Source of the DNA: Paenarthrobacter sp. A20
GTDB taxonomy: Bacteria; Actinomycetota; Actinomycetes; Actinomycetales; Micrococcaceae
Assembly: GCF_024168825.1 (NCBI RefSeq)
Contig: NZ_JALJWH010000001.1
Location: forward strand, 4,092,001 to 4,156,000
DNA length: 64,000 nt
Direction: 5' to 3'
Below the pieces are notes generated by a model. The model had not been told where the DNA came from and did not search any database. It saw only the letters and a list, made by a program, of their open reading frames with translations. The stretch's first letter is position 1, and each line of letters begins with the position of its first letter. The position numbers were made by a program, and so were the translations under genes. Below are positions 17,154 to 25,760 of the stretch, piece by piece.

Positions 17154-18113
17154 ATGACTGTCGCGGCTGATACAGGCCCCACAACCGTGGAAACAATCGT
17201 GGCGGAGTCCTTTCAGGAATGGAGTCGGGCCATCTCCACCTCCTTCGTGCCACTGCTGGCAACGGGGCCCCGCGATTCAACATTCCACGGAACCATGCGG
17301 GCACGGGTGCTGGGACAAATTTCAGTCGTGGAGATCAAGGCCGGCCCCCACACCGTCCTCCGCACACCGGAGCTGATTGCAAAATCCACAGGACGCTTTT
17401 TCAAGCTCAGCATCCAGCTCAGCGGTTCCGGACGCTTGGTCCAGGATGAACGCGAAGCGGTGCTTCGGCCCGGTGACCTCTCCATCTATGACACCTCCCG
17501 TCCCTACCAACTCACGTTCGACGACGACTTCCGCACCTTGGTGCTGATGTTCCCCCACGTTCTGCTCGACTTGCCCGCCGAGGCCATGGGGCACGTGACG
17601 GCACTGCGGATTCCGGGAGACGAAGGCCTGGGCGAGCTCATCAGCCCCTTCCTGGTGAAGCTCGCTGACAACCTCGAAGCGCTCTCCGGAACCAACGGGC
17701 TCAGGCTGGTCCATAACGCATTGGACCTTGTCACCACGCTCTTCAATGGCGAACTGGACCAGCTCATCGACACTGGACGCGACCCGCACCTGCTGCTGCT
17801 GGGGCGGATCCACGACTACATAGAGGCCAACCTTGGCGACCCCGGGCTCTCCCCGGGAACCATCGCTTCAGCCCACTACATCTCCACGCGGCACCTCCAC
17901 GATCTCTTCCAGGAAATCGGAACAACGGTGGCCTCCTCCATCCGGCAACGGCGACTGGAACGATGCCGCCGCGACCTCCGGGATCCCGTCCTGGCTGACC
18001 GACCAGTGACGGCGATCGCGGCACGGTGGGGGTTCACCGACGCCGCCCACTTCAGCAGAATCTTCAGGGCAGCGTTCGGGAACTCCCCCACGGGGTACCG
18101 CAACGAGGCTTAG
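17154..18113 (+). CDS. AraC-family transcriptional regulator with AraC_binding_2 N-terminal domain
   Basis: A 319-aa regulator from ATG 17154, which has AAAGGGAG 5 bases upstream. The N-terminal half (about 30–200) contains GQISVVEIKAGPHTVLRTP and DLSIYDTSRPYQL, the ligand-binding domain type shared with FeaR/NphR-like activators. The C-terminal double helix-turn-helix runs from about 220 (IASAHYISTRHLHDLFQEIG) to the end (ADRPVTAIAARWGFTDAAHF, then FRAAFGNSPTGYR). FeaR relatives activate aromatic-amine catabolism, which agrees loosely with the MoaF gene and the permease, but the effector is unknown. Confidence 0.9.
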   Translation: MTVAADTGPTTVETIVAESFQEWSRAISTSFVPLLATGPRDSTFHGTMRARVLGQISVVEIKAGPHTVLRTPELIAKSTGRFFKLSIQLSGSGRLVQDEREAVLRPGDLSIYDTSRPYQLTFDDDFRTLVLMFPHVLLDLPAEAMGHVTALRIPGDEGLGELISPFLVKLADNLEALSGTNGLRLVHNALDLVTTLFNGELDQLIDTGRDPHLLLLGRIHDYIEANLGDPGLSPGTIASAHYISTRHLHDLFQEIGTTVASSIRQRRLERCRRDLRDPVLADRPVTAIAARWGFTDAAHFSRIFRAAFGNSPTGYRNEA

Positions 18114-18153
18114 CGGTTCCAGTGACGGAACGGCAGGATGCCGGCCTCGTGTC

Positions 18154-19764
18154 CTACGCGGCCGCCGTCGGCGCTGTTCCTTGGTCGGCCAGCGCGGCCA
18201 TCTCCTCCAGCATTGCCCGCGTGAGGCGGTCCTCCAATCCTGTAAAAGCAGGATCACCCGCACGGTTATGGAGCTCTCCGGGATCGCTGCGGTGATCGTA
18301 GAGTTCACAGGTTTCCGTCCCGAAATACCGCGTCAGCCGGCCCTCGGCAGTGATGACGGTCCTTATCCTGACTGGACCGGGGAGTCCATCGAGGCCGAAC
18401 GGCTGTTCTTCCTCCACCAATACAGCGTCCCTGTGATGCCCCGCGATCCCCCGGAGTACCGGCACAAGCGAGCGACCTTGGATACCCCGGTAGCCTTCGG
18501 ATCCCGTGAGTTCGAGCAAGGTGGGTGCCAGGTCGGCGCTGGAAACCAGCGCATCGGTGCGGCACGGTGAACCACCGGGAACATGCAGTATCAACGGAAC
18601 ATTCGTCACGGCACGGTAGTGGACAAAGTGCTTGAGCATCAGGCCGTGGTCGCCAAAAAGGTCTCCATGGTCGCTGGTAAAGACCACGATGGTGTCTTCA
18701 GCCAGGCCCTGCCTGGCCAATTCGTCCAGTATGCGGCCTATGTGTTCATCCATCATGGTGATCAAGCCGTATTGGGCTGCCGCCGCGTACCTGTATTGTT
18801 CCTCGGTGGCCGCCCAGGTCATGGTCGGGTCGGGGTTCGGCTCGCCACGATGTTCGATCATGGCCCGGACATGCGGGGGCGATGCTGAATGGTCTTGTTC
18901 GAACCCGAGGGGCAGCGGCAACGCATCGGGATCGTAGAGGTCCGAATAGCCCGCTGGAGGTGAGAACGGATGGTGGGGGTCCGGGAAGGAGACAAACATG
19001 AAGAACGGTTGGTCCTGGCCCGCTGCGTCCTTCAGGTGCTCTATGGCCTTCTCGCTGATGTAGCTGGTGGGATGCACTTCGGCCGGAATCGCCGTCTGAT
19101 ATACCTGTTCCCAACCGACATATGGCCTGGAGGAGTTTTCCGCCCCGCCCAGCGTCCCGGGGTCAACGCCCCGCTCCCGTGCCCAATGCACGTAATGGCC
19201 CCCGGGACGGTCCCCATGCCCTATCACCAGGTCCACATGCTGATAGCCGTAGTAGTCGTTGGGGAGTCCAATAAAGCGCTTATCGTGGGCGTCACGGTTT
19301 TCCCATTGGTCCCAGCCGGGCGCGTGCCCCTGACGCCGGGCATCACCTGATTCCGGGTCCAGGAGCATGGGATCCGTTGCCCGGATCTCGTCGGCCTGAT
19401 GCGGCTCGAACTCCCAGCCCATGTTTTGGTGGTGCAGTTTTCCGACGCCCACTGTGCGATAGCCACCGGCCGCCAAGGAACCGGGAACTGTCCGGGTATG
19501 GGGATCGAGGGTGATGCCGTTGCAACGGGTTCCATGCGCTGAAGGCCACCGGCCAGTCATCAAACTGGCGCGGTTGGGCATGCAAGTGGGGTTGGCGACC
19601 GTCGCATTGTCGAAGACAACACTTCTGGCTGCGAGCGCATCGAGGTTGGGCGTTTTTACGGTGTTGTTGCCAGCGAAACCCAGATGATCTGCCCGAAGTT
19701 GGTCGGCAATGAAGAACAGGACGTTTGGCCGGCGTTTGGCGCCTGCACGCATTCCGCCCGTCAC
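18154..19764 (-). CDS. Sulfatase (alkaline-phosphatase superfamily, type I formylglycine)
   Basis: A 536-aa sulfatase or phosphonate monoester hydrolase. The metal-binding N-terminus reads NVLFFIADQLRADHLG (D21, Q22). The formylglycine motif CMPNRASLMTG begins at C61; the cysteine is the residue oxidised to formylglycine. The distal metal-site stretch VVFTSDHGDLFGDHGL is present. No signal peptide is seen, so it acts in the cytosol on imported substrate. Its ATG overlaps the ATPase stop as ATGA, making it the last gene of an importer operon. No formylglycine-generating enzyme gene is in this window. Confidence 0.9.
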   Translation of the reverse strand: MTGGMRAGAKRRPNVLFFIADQLRADHLGFAGNNTVKTPNLDALAARSVVFDNATVANPTCMPNRASLMTGRWPSAHGTRCNGITLDPHTRTVPGSLAAGGYRTVGVGKLHHQNMGWEFEPHQADEIRATDPMLLDPESGDARRQGHAPGWDQWENRDAHDKRFIGLPNDYYGYQHVDLVIGHGDRPGGHYVHWARERGVDPGTLGGAENSSRPYVGWEQVYQTAIPAEVHPTSYISEKAIEHLKDAAGQDQPFFMFVSFPDPHHPFSPPAGYSDLYDPDALPLPLGFEQDHSASPPHVRAMIEHRGEPNPDPTMTWAATEEQYRYAAAAQYGLITMMDEHIGRILDELARQGLAEDTIVVFTSDHGDLFGDHGLMLKHFVHYRAVTNVPLILHVPGGSPCRTDALVSSADLAPTLLELTGSEGYRGIQGRSLVPVLRGIAGHHRDAVLVEEEQPFGLDGLPGPVRIRTVITAEGRLTRYFGTETCELYDHRSDPGELHNRAGDPAFTGLEDRLTRAMLEEMAALADQGTAPTAAA

Positions 19765-20564
19765 GCCGGCCTCTTAATGAGTGACAGCACTTCGGTGCGT
19801 TGCCGGGCGAACTCCGGCAGCGATCGCGTACTGATCTGTTCACGCGGAGCCGGAAGGTCCACGTCAACCACCTTCAGGACCCGTGCCGGCCTGGATCCCA
19901 GCACCACAACGCGGTCTGCCAGGTACACGGCCTCGTCGATGTCGTGGGTAACCACCAGGATGGTCATGTTGAAGTCGCGCCTGATCTTGAGGCACAGGTC
20001 CTCGAGATCGAAGCGTGTCTGTGCGTCCACGGAGGCGAAGGGCTCGTCCATGATGAGGATCTCGGGACGGTAGGCCAGCGCGCGTGCGATCGCCACCCGC
20101 TGCTGCATGCCCCCTGACAACTGCCACGGGTACTGGTTGCCGGCGTGGGAAAGCCCGACGGCGGCCAGTGCACTGTCGCACCGTTCCTTCAATTCCGCTG
20201 CAGGGAGCCGGAGATGGCGCAGTGGCAGGATGAGGTTCTTCCGGACAGTCAGCCACGGCATGAGCGAGCGGTTGTAGTCCTGGAACACCAATGCCATCTC
20301 GGGAGGTGGACCGCTGATGGCCCGCCCGTCAATGGACGCCTGTCCGCTGCTTGCCGGATGGAGGCCCGCCAAGCACTTCAGGAGGGTCGTCTTGCCAACG
20401 CCGGAAGGGCCAACGATGCAGACAATCTCGCCCGCATTCACCGTAAAGGTGAGGTCTTCGATGACTGTGTGGGCTTTCTCTCCGCTGCCATAGGTTTTGG
20501 CGAGATGTGCCACGTCCAGCCGTGGCGTGGTGGTACTGATACGGGTTTCCGGTTGCTGTGCCAT
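19761..20564 (-). CDS. ABC transporter ATP-binding protein, nitrate/sulfonate/taurine type
   Basis: ATPase subunit of the importer, 267 aa from ATG 20564 (MAQQPETRIS). Walker A is GPSGVGKTT, the Q-loop lies in LVFQDYNRSLMPWLTV, the signature is LSGGMQQRVAIARALA, Walker B is ILIMDEPFASVD and the H-loop is VTHDIDEA. The sequence belongs to the SsuB/TauB/NrtD group. An alternative ATG at 20615 forms an ATGA overlap with the permease stop and would add 17 residues; neither start has a strong SD, so the choice is uncertain. Confidence 0.92.
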   Translation of the reverse strand: MAQQPETRISTTTPRLDVAHLAKTYGSGEKAHTVIEDLTFTVNAGEIVCIVGPSGVGKTTLLKCLAGLHPASSGQASIDGRAISGPPPEMALVFQDYNRSLMPWLTVRKNLILPLRHLRLPAAELKERCDSALAAVGLSHAGNQYPWQLSGGMQQRVAIARALAYRPEILIMDEPFASVDAQTRFDLEDLCLKIRRDFNMTILVVTHDIDEAVYLADRVVVLGSRPARVLKVVDVDLPAPREQISTRSLPEFARQRTEVLSLIKRPA

Positions 20565-20611
20565 GGCGGACTTTCTTGGTCGAGGGGAAAGAGTCGGGAG
20601 TTGCCGGATGC

Positions 20612-21391
20612 TCATGCTGCACGCGCCATGCGCCGTGAGCCGATGTACCAGGACAGGACCCTGTGTTTGAGCAGGCCGAACAGGACGTTGACCAGGAACC
20701 CGATGACGCCCAAGAGCAGGATCCCCGCCCACATATCAGCGGTCATGAAGCTCTGCTGTGCGAGCAGCGTCATCGCGCCGATGCCCTGTGAACTGCCCAG
20801 CATCTCGCTGGCGATCATCACGATGAAGGCCACCTGGAGGCTCACCTGCAGCCCGGAAAAGATCTGGGGAGTGGCCGCGGGCAGGAGAACATTGAGCAAT
20901 CGTTCCTTTCGGCTCAGCCGGTAGACCCTGGCGACGTCCATGAGGTCGTTGCTGACGCTCCGGATGCCGTCCACTGTGGCGATCATGGTGGGAAACAAGG
21001 CCGCCAGCGCGATGCTGGCCACGCGCATCTCCGGACCGAACCCAATAAGCGAGATGAAGATCGGTACCAAGGCAACGGGAGGAATTCCACGGAGGAAATG
21101 GATCAATGGGTCCACCATCCAACGGACCGTGGGAACCAGGGCAGTCGCAAAACCGATCCCAACACCCGCCACCGCTGCGATCGCAAAGCCCACGAACAGG
21201 TTGCCCAGGCTCAACAAGACGTCGGACTGGAAGTGTTCAAAGAGCCACAGCTCCTGGAAGCGGACCAGGATAGTCCGCAACGGGGGGAAGAACGGATCCG
21301 TGGAATTCTCCGACAAGAGCCACCATGCCGTCAGGAGCAGCACAGGTGTGCCGGCACCAATCAGCCAGTTTCGCGTTTTTACGTTCATCAT
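20612..21391 (-). CDS. ABC transporter permease, SsuC-like (second copy)
   Basis: A 259-aa inner-membrane permease with about six helices and the BPD-type EAA loop, here DLMDVARVYRLSRKERLLNVLLPAATPQI. It follows a second, different permease in the same operon, so the channel is probably a heterodimer. The first bases overlap the upstream permease stop by one base. Confidence 0.92.
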   Translation of the reverse strand: MMNVKTRNWLIGAGTPVLLLTAWWLLSENSTDPFFPPLRTILVRFQELWLFEHFQSDVLLSLGNLFVGFAIAAVAGVGIGFATALVPTVRWMVDPLIHFLRGIPPVALVPIFISLIGFGPEMRVASIALAALFPTMIATVDGIRSVSNDLMDVARVYRLSRKERLLNVLLPAATPQIFSGLQVSLQVAFIVMIASEMLGSSQGIGAMTLLAQQSFMTADMWAGILLLGVIGFLVNVLFGLLKHRVLSWYIGSRRMARAA

Positions 21392-22164
21392 CAGGGCACC
21401 ACTTCCCGGTAGGACTCATGCCAGTGCAGAACCCGGCGCTCCGCGACCCGGGTGGCACCTTGGAACAACAGACCCAGCAGGCCAAGGACAATCACCAATC
21501 CATAGAGACCGGCGTAGTCACCGGCTGCTTGGGCCTGGTAGATGCTCTGGCCCAGGCCCGGACCACCCCCGAGGAGCCCGGCTACGACCGTGACCACCAA
21601 GGCTGCGGGCGCTGCAACGCGCAGGGCAGTGCCGATGTACGGCATGGCGCTGGGAAGCACTACGCGTGCCAGGATTTCGCCCTCCCCCATTCCGTATGAC
21701 CGCGCCGTGTCCCGCGCTACGGGATCAGTACTCTGAACGCCGTCGACGGTCTGCATGACGATGGGCAGCAAGCAACCAAACACCACCAGGAAGAGCGCCA
21801 TCTCAACTGTTGGACCCAGCACCAAAACGGCCAGAGGAAGAATGACGATGGGCGGTACCGGCTTGAGGAATTCCAGCACCGCCAACGTGGCGTAACGAAC
21901 GGATTCGAAGCTGCCCACCAGCAGGCCAATCACTATCCCCGCCACGGCCGAAAGGGCCAGGGCAAGCAGTGCGATCCCAATGGTGGAAGCCAGCGAAGAC
22001 CAAAACGAACCCAATCCCAGGGTTGTTGCCAGGTTGGCGAAGACAGTGGTGGCTGACGGCAAGGCATTTCCGGCCACCCTGGCTTCGGCAAGGACCTGCC
22101 AAATGACCAGGGCTGCCACGATCCCCAGGACGCTGAACGCCACCGGACGGATGGACGGTTTCAT
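21391..22164 (-). CDS. ABC transporter permease, SsuC-like (first copy)
   Basis: A 257-aa permease with about six helices. The coupling loop reads DPVARDTARSYGMGEGEILARVVLPSAMPYI, the EAA motif that docks on the ATPase. It is only distantly similar to the neighbouring permease, which argues for a heterodimeric pore rather than a recent tandem duplication. The start lies 27 bases after the substrate-binding protein stop. Confidence 0.92.
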   Translation of the reverse strand: MKPSIRPVAFSVLGIVAALVIWQVLAEARVAGNALPSATTVFANLATTLGLGSFWSSLASTIGIALLALALSAVAGIVIGLLVGSFESVRYATLAVLEFLKPVPPIVILPLAVLVLGPTVEMALFLVVFGCLLPIVMQTVDGVQSTDPVARDTARSYGMGEGEILARVVLPSAMPYIGTALRVAAPAALVVTVVAGLLGGGPGLGQSIYQAQAAGDYAGLYGLVIVLGLLGLLFQGATRVAERRVLHWHESYREVVP

Positions 22165-22191
22165 GATGACTCTCCCATGCCCGGTCCGCGC

Positions 22192-23184
22192 CTAGTTCCC
22201 GAAAACGAGGTCGCCGGGAAGCTTCACTGGTGCGCTCAGGAAACCAAGGTCGGCAAGGTTGTTGTTGGCTCGTTCAATGTCCTCGACGCGGACTTCCTCC
22301 GGCCAATAGTTCACGGCGCCGGATTTGACCACGTCGAGCGAAGTCTTGGTGATCTCGGCGCTGAGCTGCTGCGCTTCGTCGGTGTTGCCATTGGCGTAGG
22401 CGTTTGCCTTATAGATAGCGGTCTTGAAACCCTCCAACGCCTTCTGCTTCGACTTCACTGTGTTGGCGCCGGAGACCCAGAGCCCGATCGCACCTTGTTC
22501 AAAGAACTCGACGCCGGGTGAAGCCAGGAGCCGGTTTCCCTCCGCCACTGCCTTGGACGTGAACGGCGCGACAAGTGAGGCTGCGTCCACGCGTCCTGAA
22601 TTCAATGATTGGAGTGCCGACGAAGGATCCAGGACCATCCAGTTCACTTTGGCGGGATCACCGCCGTCGTCCTTGATGAGTTTGCTGACTGTCACTTCCA
22701 GCTGGGCCTTCCGTGCCGGGACACTGACGTTCTTGCCCTCAAGGTCTTTCGGCCGGGAGATGGCGGACGCTTTCTGGACCAGCAGGCCCGTGTCATCGAC
22801 GCGGTTGAGATCGGACTCTTCGCCGGCACCGTCTTTATAGCCGTCGGCAGCTGCCACGATCTTGAGGGGGACGTTCTGGTTCAGGGCATTCAAGAGTGGG
22901 ATGGAAGGGGTGTAAGTGACATCGATCTGGCCGCTCTGTGCCGCTGCGATGCCGGCTGGAGGGTTGGCGATGACAGATATCTCGACGTTGAGGCCCTGTT
23001 CCTTGAAATAGCCCTTGTCGACGGCCAGCCGGATGCCGGCGTCGGACCCGATGCCGATGGTGCCTACCTTGAGGGTGGTGGTCCCGTCCGCGGCGGGAGT
23101 GGTTGCCGGGCTTGAACCGCCTCCGCAGGCTGCAAGGGTCATGGACAGGACTGCGGCCAGTGCCAAAGGAATACTGCGTCGCAT
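22192..23184 (-). CDS. ABC transporter substrate-binding lipoprotein (SsuA/NMT1-like)
   Basis: A 330-aa extracytoplasmic binding protein. The lipoprotein signal ends at LAAC with the lipidated C20, followed by a GGGSSP linker. The core has the periplasmic-binding-protein type II pattern seen in aliphatic-sulfonate and pyrimidine-precursor binders (LKVGTIGIGSDAGIRLAVDKGYFKEQGLNVE, then NPPAGIAAAQSGQIDV). It feeds the two permeases and ATPase that follow. The ligand is not identifiable; the cotranscribed sulfatase suggests a sulfate ester or sulfonate. Confidence 0.92.
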   Translation of the reverse strand: MRRSIPLALAAVLSMTLAACGGGSSPATTPAADGTTTLKVGTIGIGSDAGIRLAVDKGYFKEQGLNVEISVIANPPAGIAAAQSGQIDVTYTPSIPLLNALNQNVPLKIVAAADGYKDGAGEESDLNRVDDTGLLVQKASAISRPKDLEGKNVSVPARKAQLEVTVSKLIKDDGGDPAKVNWMVLDPSSALQSLNSGRVDAASLVAPFTSKAVAEGNRLLASPGVEFFEQGAIGLWVSGANTVKSKQKALEGFKTAIYKANAYANGNTDEAQQLSAEITKTSLDVVKSGAVNYWPEEVRVEDIERANNNLADLGFLSAPVKLPGDLVFGN

Positions 23185-23229
23185 GTGGTGCTCCTTGATG
23201 TACGAATGGTTGGAACGGGTGGGGAGGGT

Positions 23230-24924
23230 CTAGTTGGTTGTTCGATGGACTACCCGGCCGCCGCTCAGCGTGAGCGTGATGTCCAGGTCGAGAAGCTTTT
23301 CGATCTCTTCGTCTTCCGGCCACGGGCCTGAAAGCACACAAAGGTCAGCGGCCATCCCTGGTGCGAGTGCACCCTTGAGATGCTCGGCGTGGTCCTGCCA
23401 GGCAGCGTCGATGGTCATCGCAGCGAGGGCCTGAAGTCCGGCGATCCGTTCGGGATCGCCGGGGTCGCCCGGAGTTGAACGCGTACCTCGCCGAACTGCC
23501 GCCACCACCGTGCGACGCCAGTCCGAACTGGTGACGGGTGCGTCTGAGGCAAGGTTGAACCGCACACCGGCGTCGGCGGCCGAACGAAGGGGTTGGTGGA
23601 CAGAGAACCGACCTTCGCCAAGTACCTGGCGCATCATGTCCCCTGCTTCGGCGCGGATCAGTGGATTGGTGCTGTAGCCAATGCCGTGCGCGGCCATGGT
23701 GGCCAAAGTGCTGGTATCGGTGAAGGCTCCATGGATGATGTAGTGGCGGTTCCCCGCACCCATGGCACCGCGGCCGACCGCCGTTGCGAGGATGGCCTCC
23801 ACTGCTGCGGCAGTAGCGGCGTCACCCGTGGCGTGGATGCCGGCCTGCAACCCGGCATCCGTGATGAGTTCAAGGATCGTGTGGAGCTCGGCAACCCGTT
23901 CTGCGTCATCGGAGCCTTGGATCACAAGGCGGCCGTGGGTACACGCTTTGCCGTAGGGTTCGCTCATCCAGGCGGTACCGCTGCGAGGGATGCCGTCTGC
24001 AAAGATCTTTACGCCCGCGATCCGCAACTGCTGCGGATCGATGCCGCGGTTGGCAAAGGCCTCCGCCAGTCCGGTTCCCAGTCCCTCGCCAATTGCCGTG
24101 GCATTCGCGCCGCCAGTTCCGGCGAACAGCATCAGGACGTTCACGCGCAACGTCAGTTCCCCCGCTACGGCGAGGTCGCCCAGCAGCTCAAGTGCCGCCG
24201 TCGAACCTGCGCCATCCATGAGTCCGGCGCTGGCGGGACCCAATCCGGGATCGGTGAGTGATGTGATCCCCAGGGCATGCAGGTGCTCCTGGAATTTCAG
24301 CAGGGCCGGACGCAGCGTGGATACGGGCACGGGTGGCATTGCCCGCGAGAGGAGTTCCATGGCTCCGTCCTGGAAGAGGCCAGTTGGGGTGCCGTCCTCC
24401 GCCCTCGCTATGACACCGCCGTCGAGGTCTGCTGTTTCAGCGTTGATCCCTGCCCTCTTCAGCGCGTCCCGATTGGCCAGTAACTGGTGGCCGGTCGAGT
24501 CGAAGGCCACTACCGGAATGCCCGGGCGGCATTCGAGCAGGTTGTCCCATGCCGGACCCATGACGACTTCGTCCCAGCCATGGGCCCGGACCCAGCCATC
24601 CCCGCCCGCAGGGGCTGCGTTGATGACGTCGACGACGGCCGCCCAGTCCGGCGCGATGCCCGGGTCCACGCGGACGTATCCGAAGGCCGACATTGCTGCC
24701 GAGACAAAATGCAGGTGGGCGTCGTTGATTCCGGGAATGACCGCGCCACCGGCGGCATCCACGATTTTGGTATGTGGTCCAATCGCCCGGCGGACATCCT
24801 TCCGGCCAAGGGCAGCGATGCGGCCGCCCTTGACTGCAACTGCGTCGGTCATACGGTGTGGCCGTGCCGGGTCCATGGTGTGGACCGAGGCATTGACGAT
24901 CACTAGATCGGCGAATTCCTGCAT
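23230..24924 (-). CDS. Amidohydrolase family protein, YtcJ-like
   Basis: A 564-aa metal-dependent hydrolase of the amidohydrolase-3 type. The N-terminal beta domain has VNASVHTMDP and GAVIPGINDAHLHFVS, where the HxH pair binds metal. ADGIPRSGTAWMSEPY, IHATGDAATAAAVEAIL and HGAFTD supply further barrel motifs, and NLASDAPVTSSDWRRTV holds the late aspartate. The family cleaves amide bonds, for example N-substituted formamides. It is the first gene of an operon continuing 45 bases later with the ABC importer and ending with the sulfatase, and it faces a TetR gene. The substrate is therefore probably the imported compound or its product. Confidence 0.9.
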   Translation of the reverse strand: MQEFADLVIVNASVHTMDPARPHRMTDAVAVKGGRIAALGRKDVRRAIGPHTKIVDAAGGAVIPGINDAHLHFVSAAMSAFGYVRVDPGIAPDWAAVVDVINAAPAGGDGWVRAHGWDEVVMGPAWDNLLECRPGIPVVAFDSTGHQLLANRDALKRAGINAETADLDGGVIARAEDGTPTGLFQDGAMELLSRAMPPVPVSTLRPALLKFQEHLHALGITSLTDPGLGPASAGLMDGAGSTAALELLGDLAVAGELTLRVNVLMLFAGTGGANATAIGEGLGTGLAEAFANRGIDPQQLRIAGVKIFADGIPRSGTAWMSEPYGKACTHGRLVIQGSDDAERVAELHTILELITDAGLQAGIHATGDAATAAAVEAILATAVGRGAMGAGNRHYIIHGAFTDTSTLATMAAHGIGYSTNPLIRAEAGDMMRQVLGEGRFSVHQPLRSAADAGVRFNLASDAPVTSSDWRRTVVAAVRRGTRSTPGDPGDPERIAGLQALAAMTIDAAWQDHAEHLKGALAPGMAADLCVLSGPWPEDEEIEKLLDLDITLTLSGGRVVHRTTN

Positions 24925-24984
24925 CGGTTCTCCTCAGGTCACTGCACACGAATGTGATGCAGACAACGTTCCTGAAAGAAGTAT

Positions 24985-25008
24985 GTCGCTTGACTGGGTC
25001 ACTTGACT
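24985..25008. promoter_or_regulatory. Tandem 11-bp direct repeat in the amidohydrolase–TetR gap
   Basis: GTCGCTTGACT and GTCACTTGACT, one mismatch, spaced with a 13-base period. They lie in the 230-base divergent region and are candidates for regulator binding. The remainder of the gap shows no other clear element. Confidence 0.4.
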
Positions 25009-25154
25009 AGGTTTTGGCGTAAAATTTCTTGAAAGGTCTTTTCCGGGCCCACACGGCACGGCCAAGGCAAGTCCCGAACGGATACCGCCTACGATCAATG
25101 GGACCGCCGGTCGGTGACCCGATCACGGGAATACAAAACAGAAGGGGTGTACGG

Positions 25155-25760
25155 ATGGCCAGGGTTCCCGCTGAAGAACGGCGGCTCCAGTTCGTGGAAG
25201 CTGCGGCGAGGGTGATTGCCCAGGACGGCCTCGCCTCGGCAACAACACGGCGCATCGCCAGTGAAGCCGACGCCCCGTTGGCCGCGCTGCACTACTGCTT
25301 CCGCAGCAAGGACGAACTCCTTGAAGAGGTGTACAACTTCCTCAGCAGGGACTACGCGAAGGCGCTCGAACCCGTTGCCGATCCTGGCATGGGGCTGCGC
25401 CATATGATTGGCGCCCACGCCCGCCGCATCTGGATGCGCATGCTGGAGAACCCCCACGAACAGGTCACCACGTTTGAACTGCTGCTGCGCCGGTTCCGGG
25501 TAGAGGCTGACGACCAGCCACAAGCCCAGCTCATGAACCGCTCCATGTACGACGGCTGGGTCAGCTCTACCTTAAAGCTGTTCCGGGAAGCGGCTGATGC
25601 AGCAAACGAGCCCGTTCCCGACAACCTCGAAGACATCACGCGGCTGTTCATCTCGGGCATCGACGGCATCAGCATGCAGCATCTGGCAGACCCCGACGAA
25701 GAACGGTCATCGCGGCTGGTGGAACTTATGGCCCGCTCGCTGGCCGCCGGACTGGACTAA
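25155..25760 (+). CDS. TetR/AcrR-family transcriptional regulator
   Basis: A 201-aa regulator from ATG 25155, preceded by AGAAGGGG. The N-terminal helix-turn-helix covers about residues 8–55 (RRLQFVEAAARVIAQDGLASATTRRIASEADAPLAALHYCFRSKDELLEEV). The rest is the helical ligand domain. It is divergent from the amidohydrolase–importer–sulfatase operon and is its likely regulator. The stop overlaps that of the convergent MFS gene by three bases. Confidence 0.92.
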   Translation: MARVPAEERRLQFVEAAARVIAQDGLASATTRRIASEADAPLAALHYCFRSKDELLEEVYNFLSRDYAKALEPVADPGMGLRHMIGAHARRIWMRMLENPHEQVTTFELLLRRFRVEADDQPQAQLMNRSMYDGWVSSTLKLFREAADAANEPVPDNLEDITRLFISGIDGISMQHLADPDEERSSRLVELMARSLAAGLD

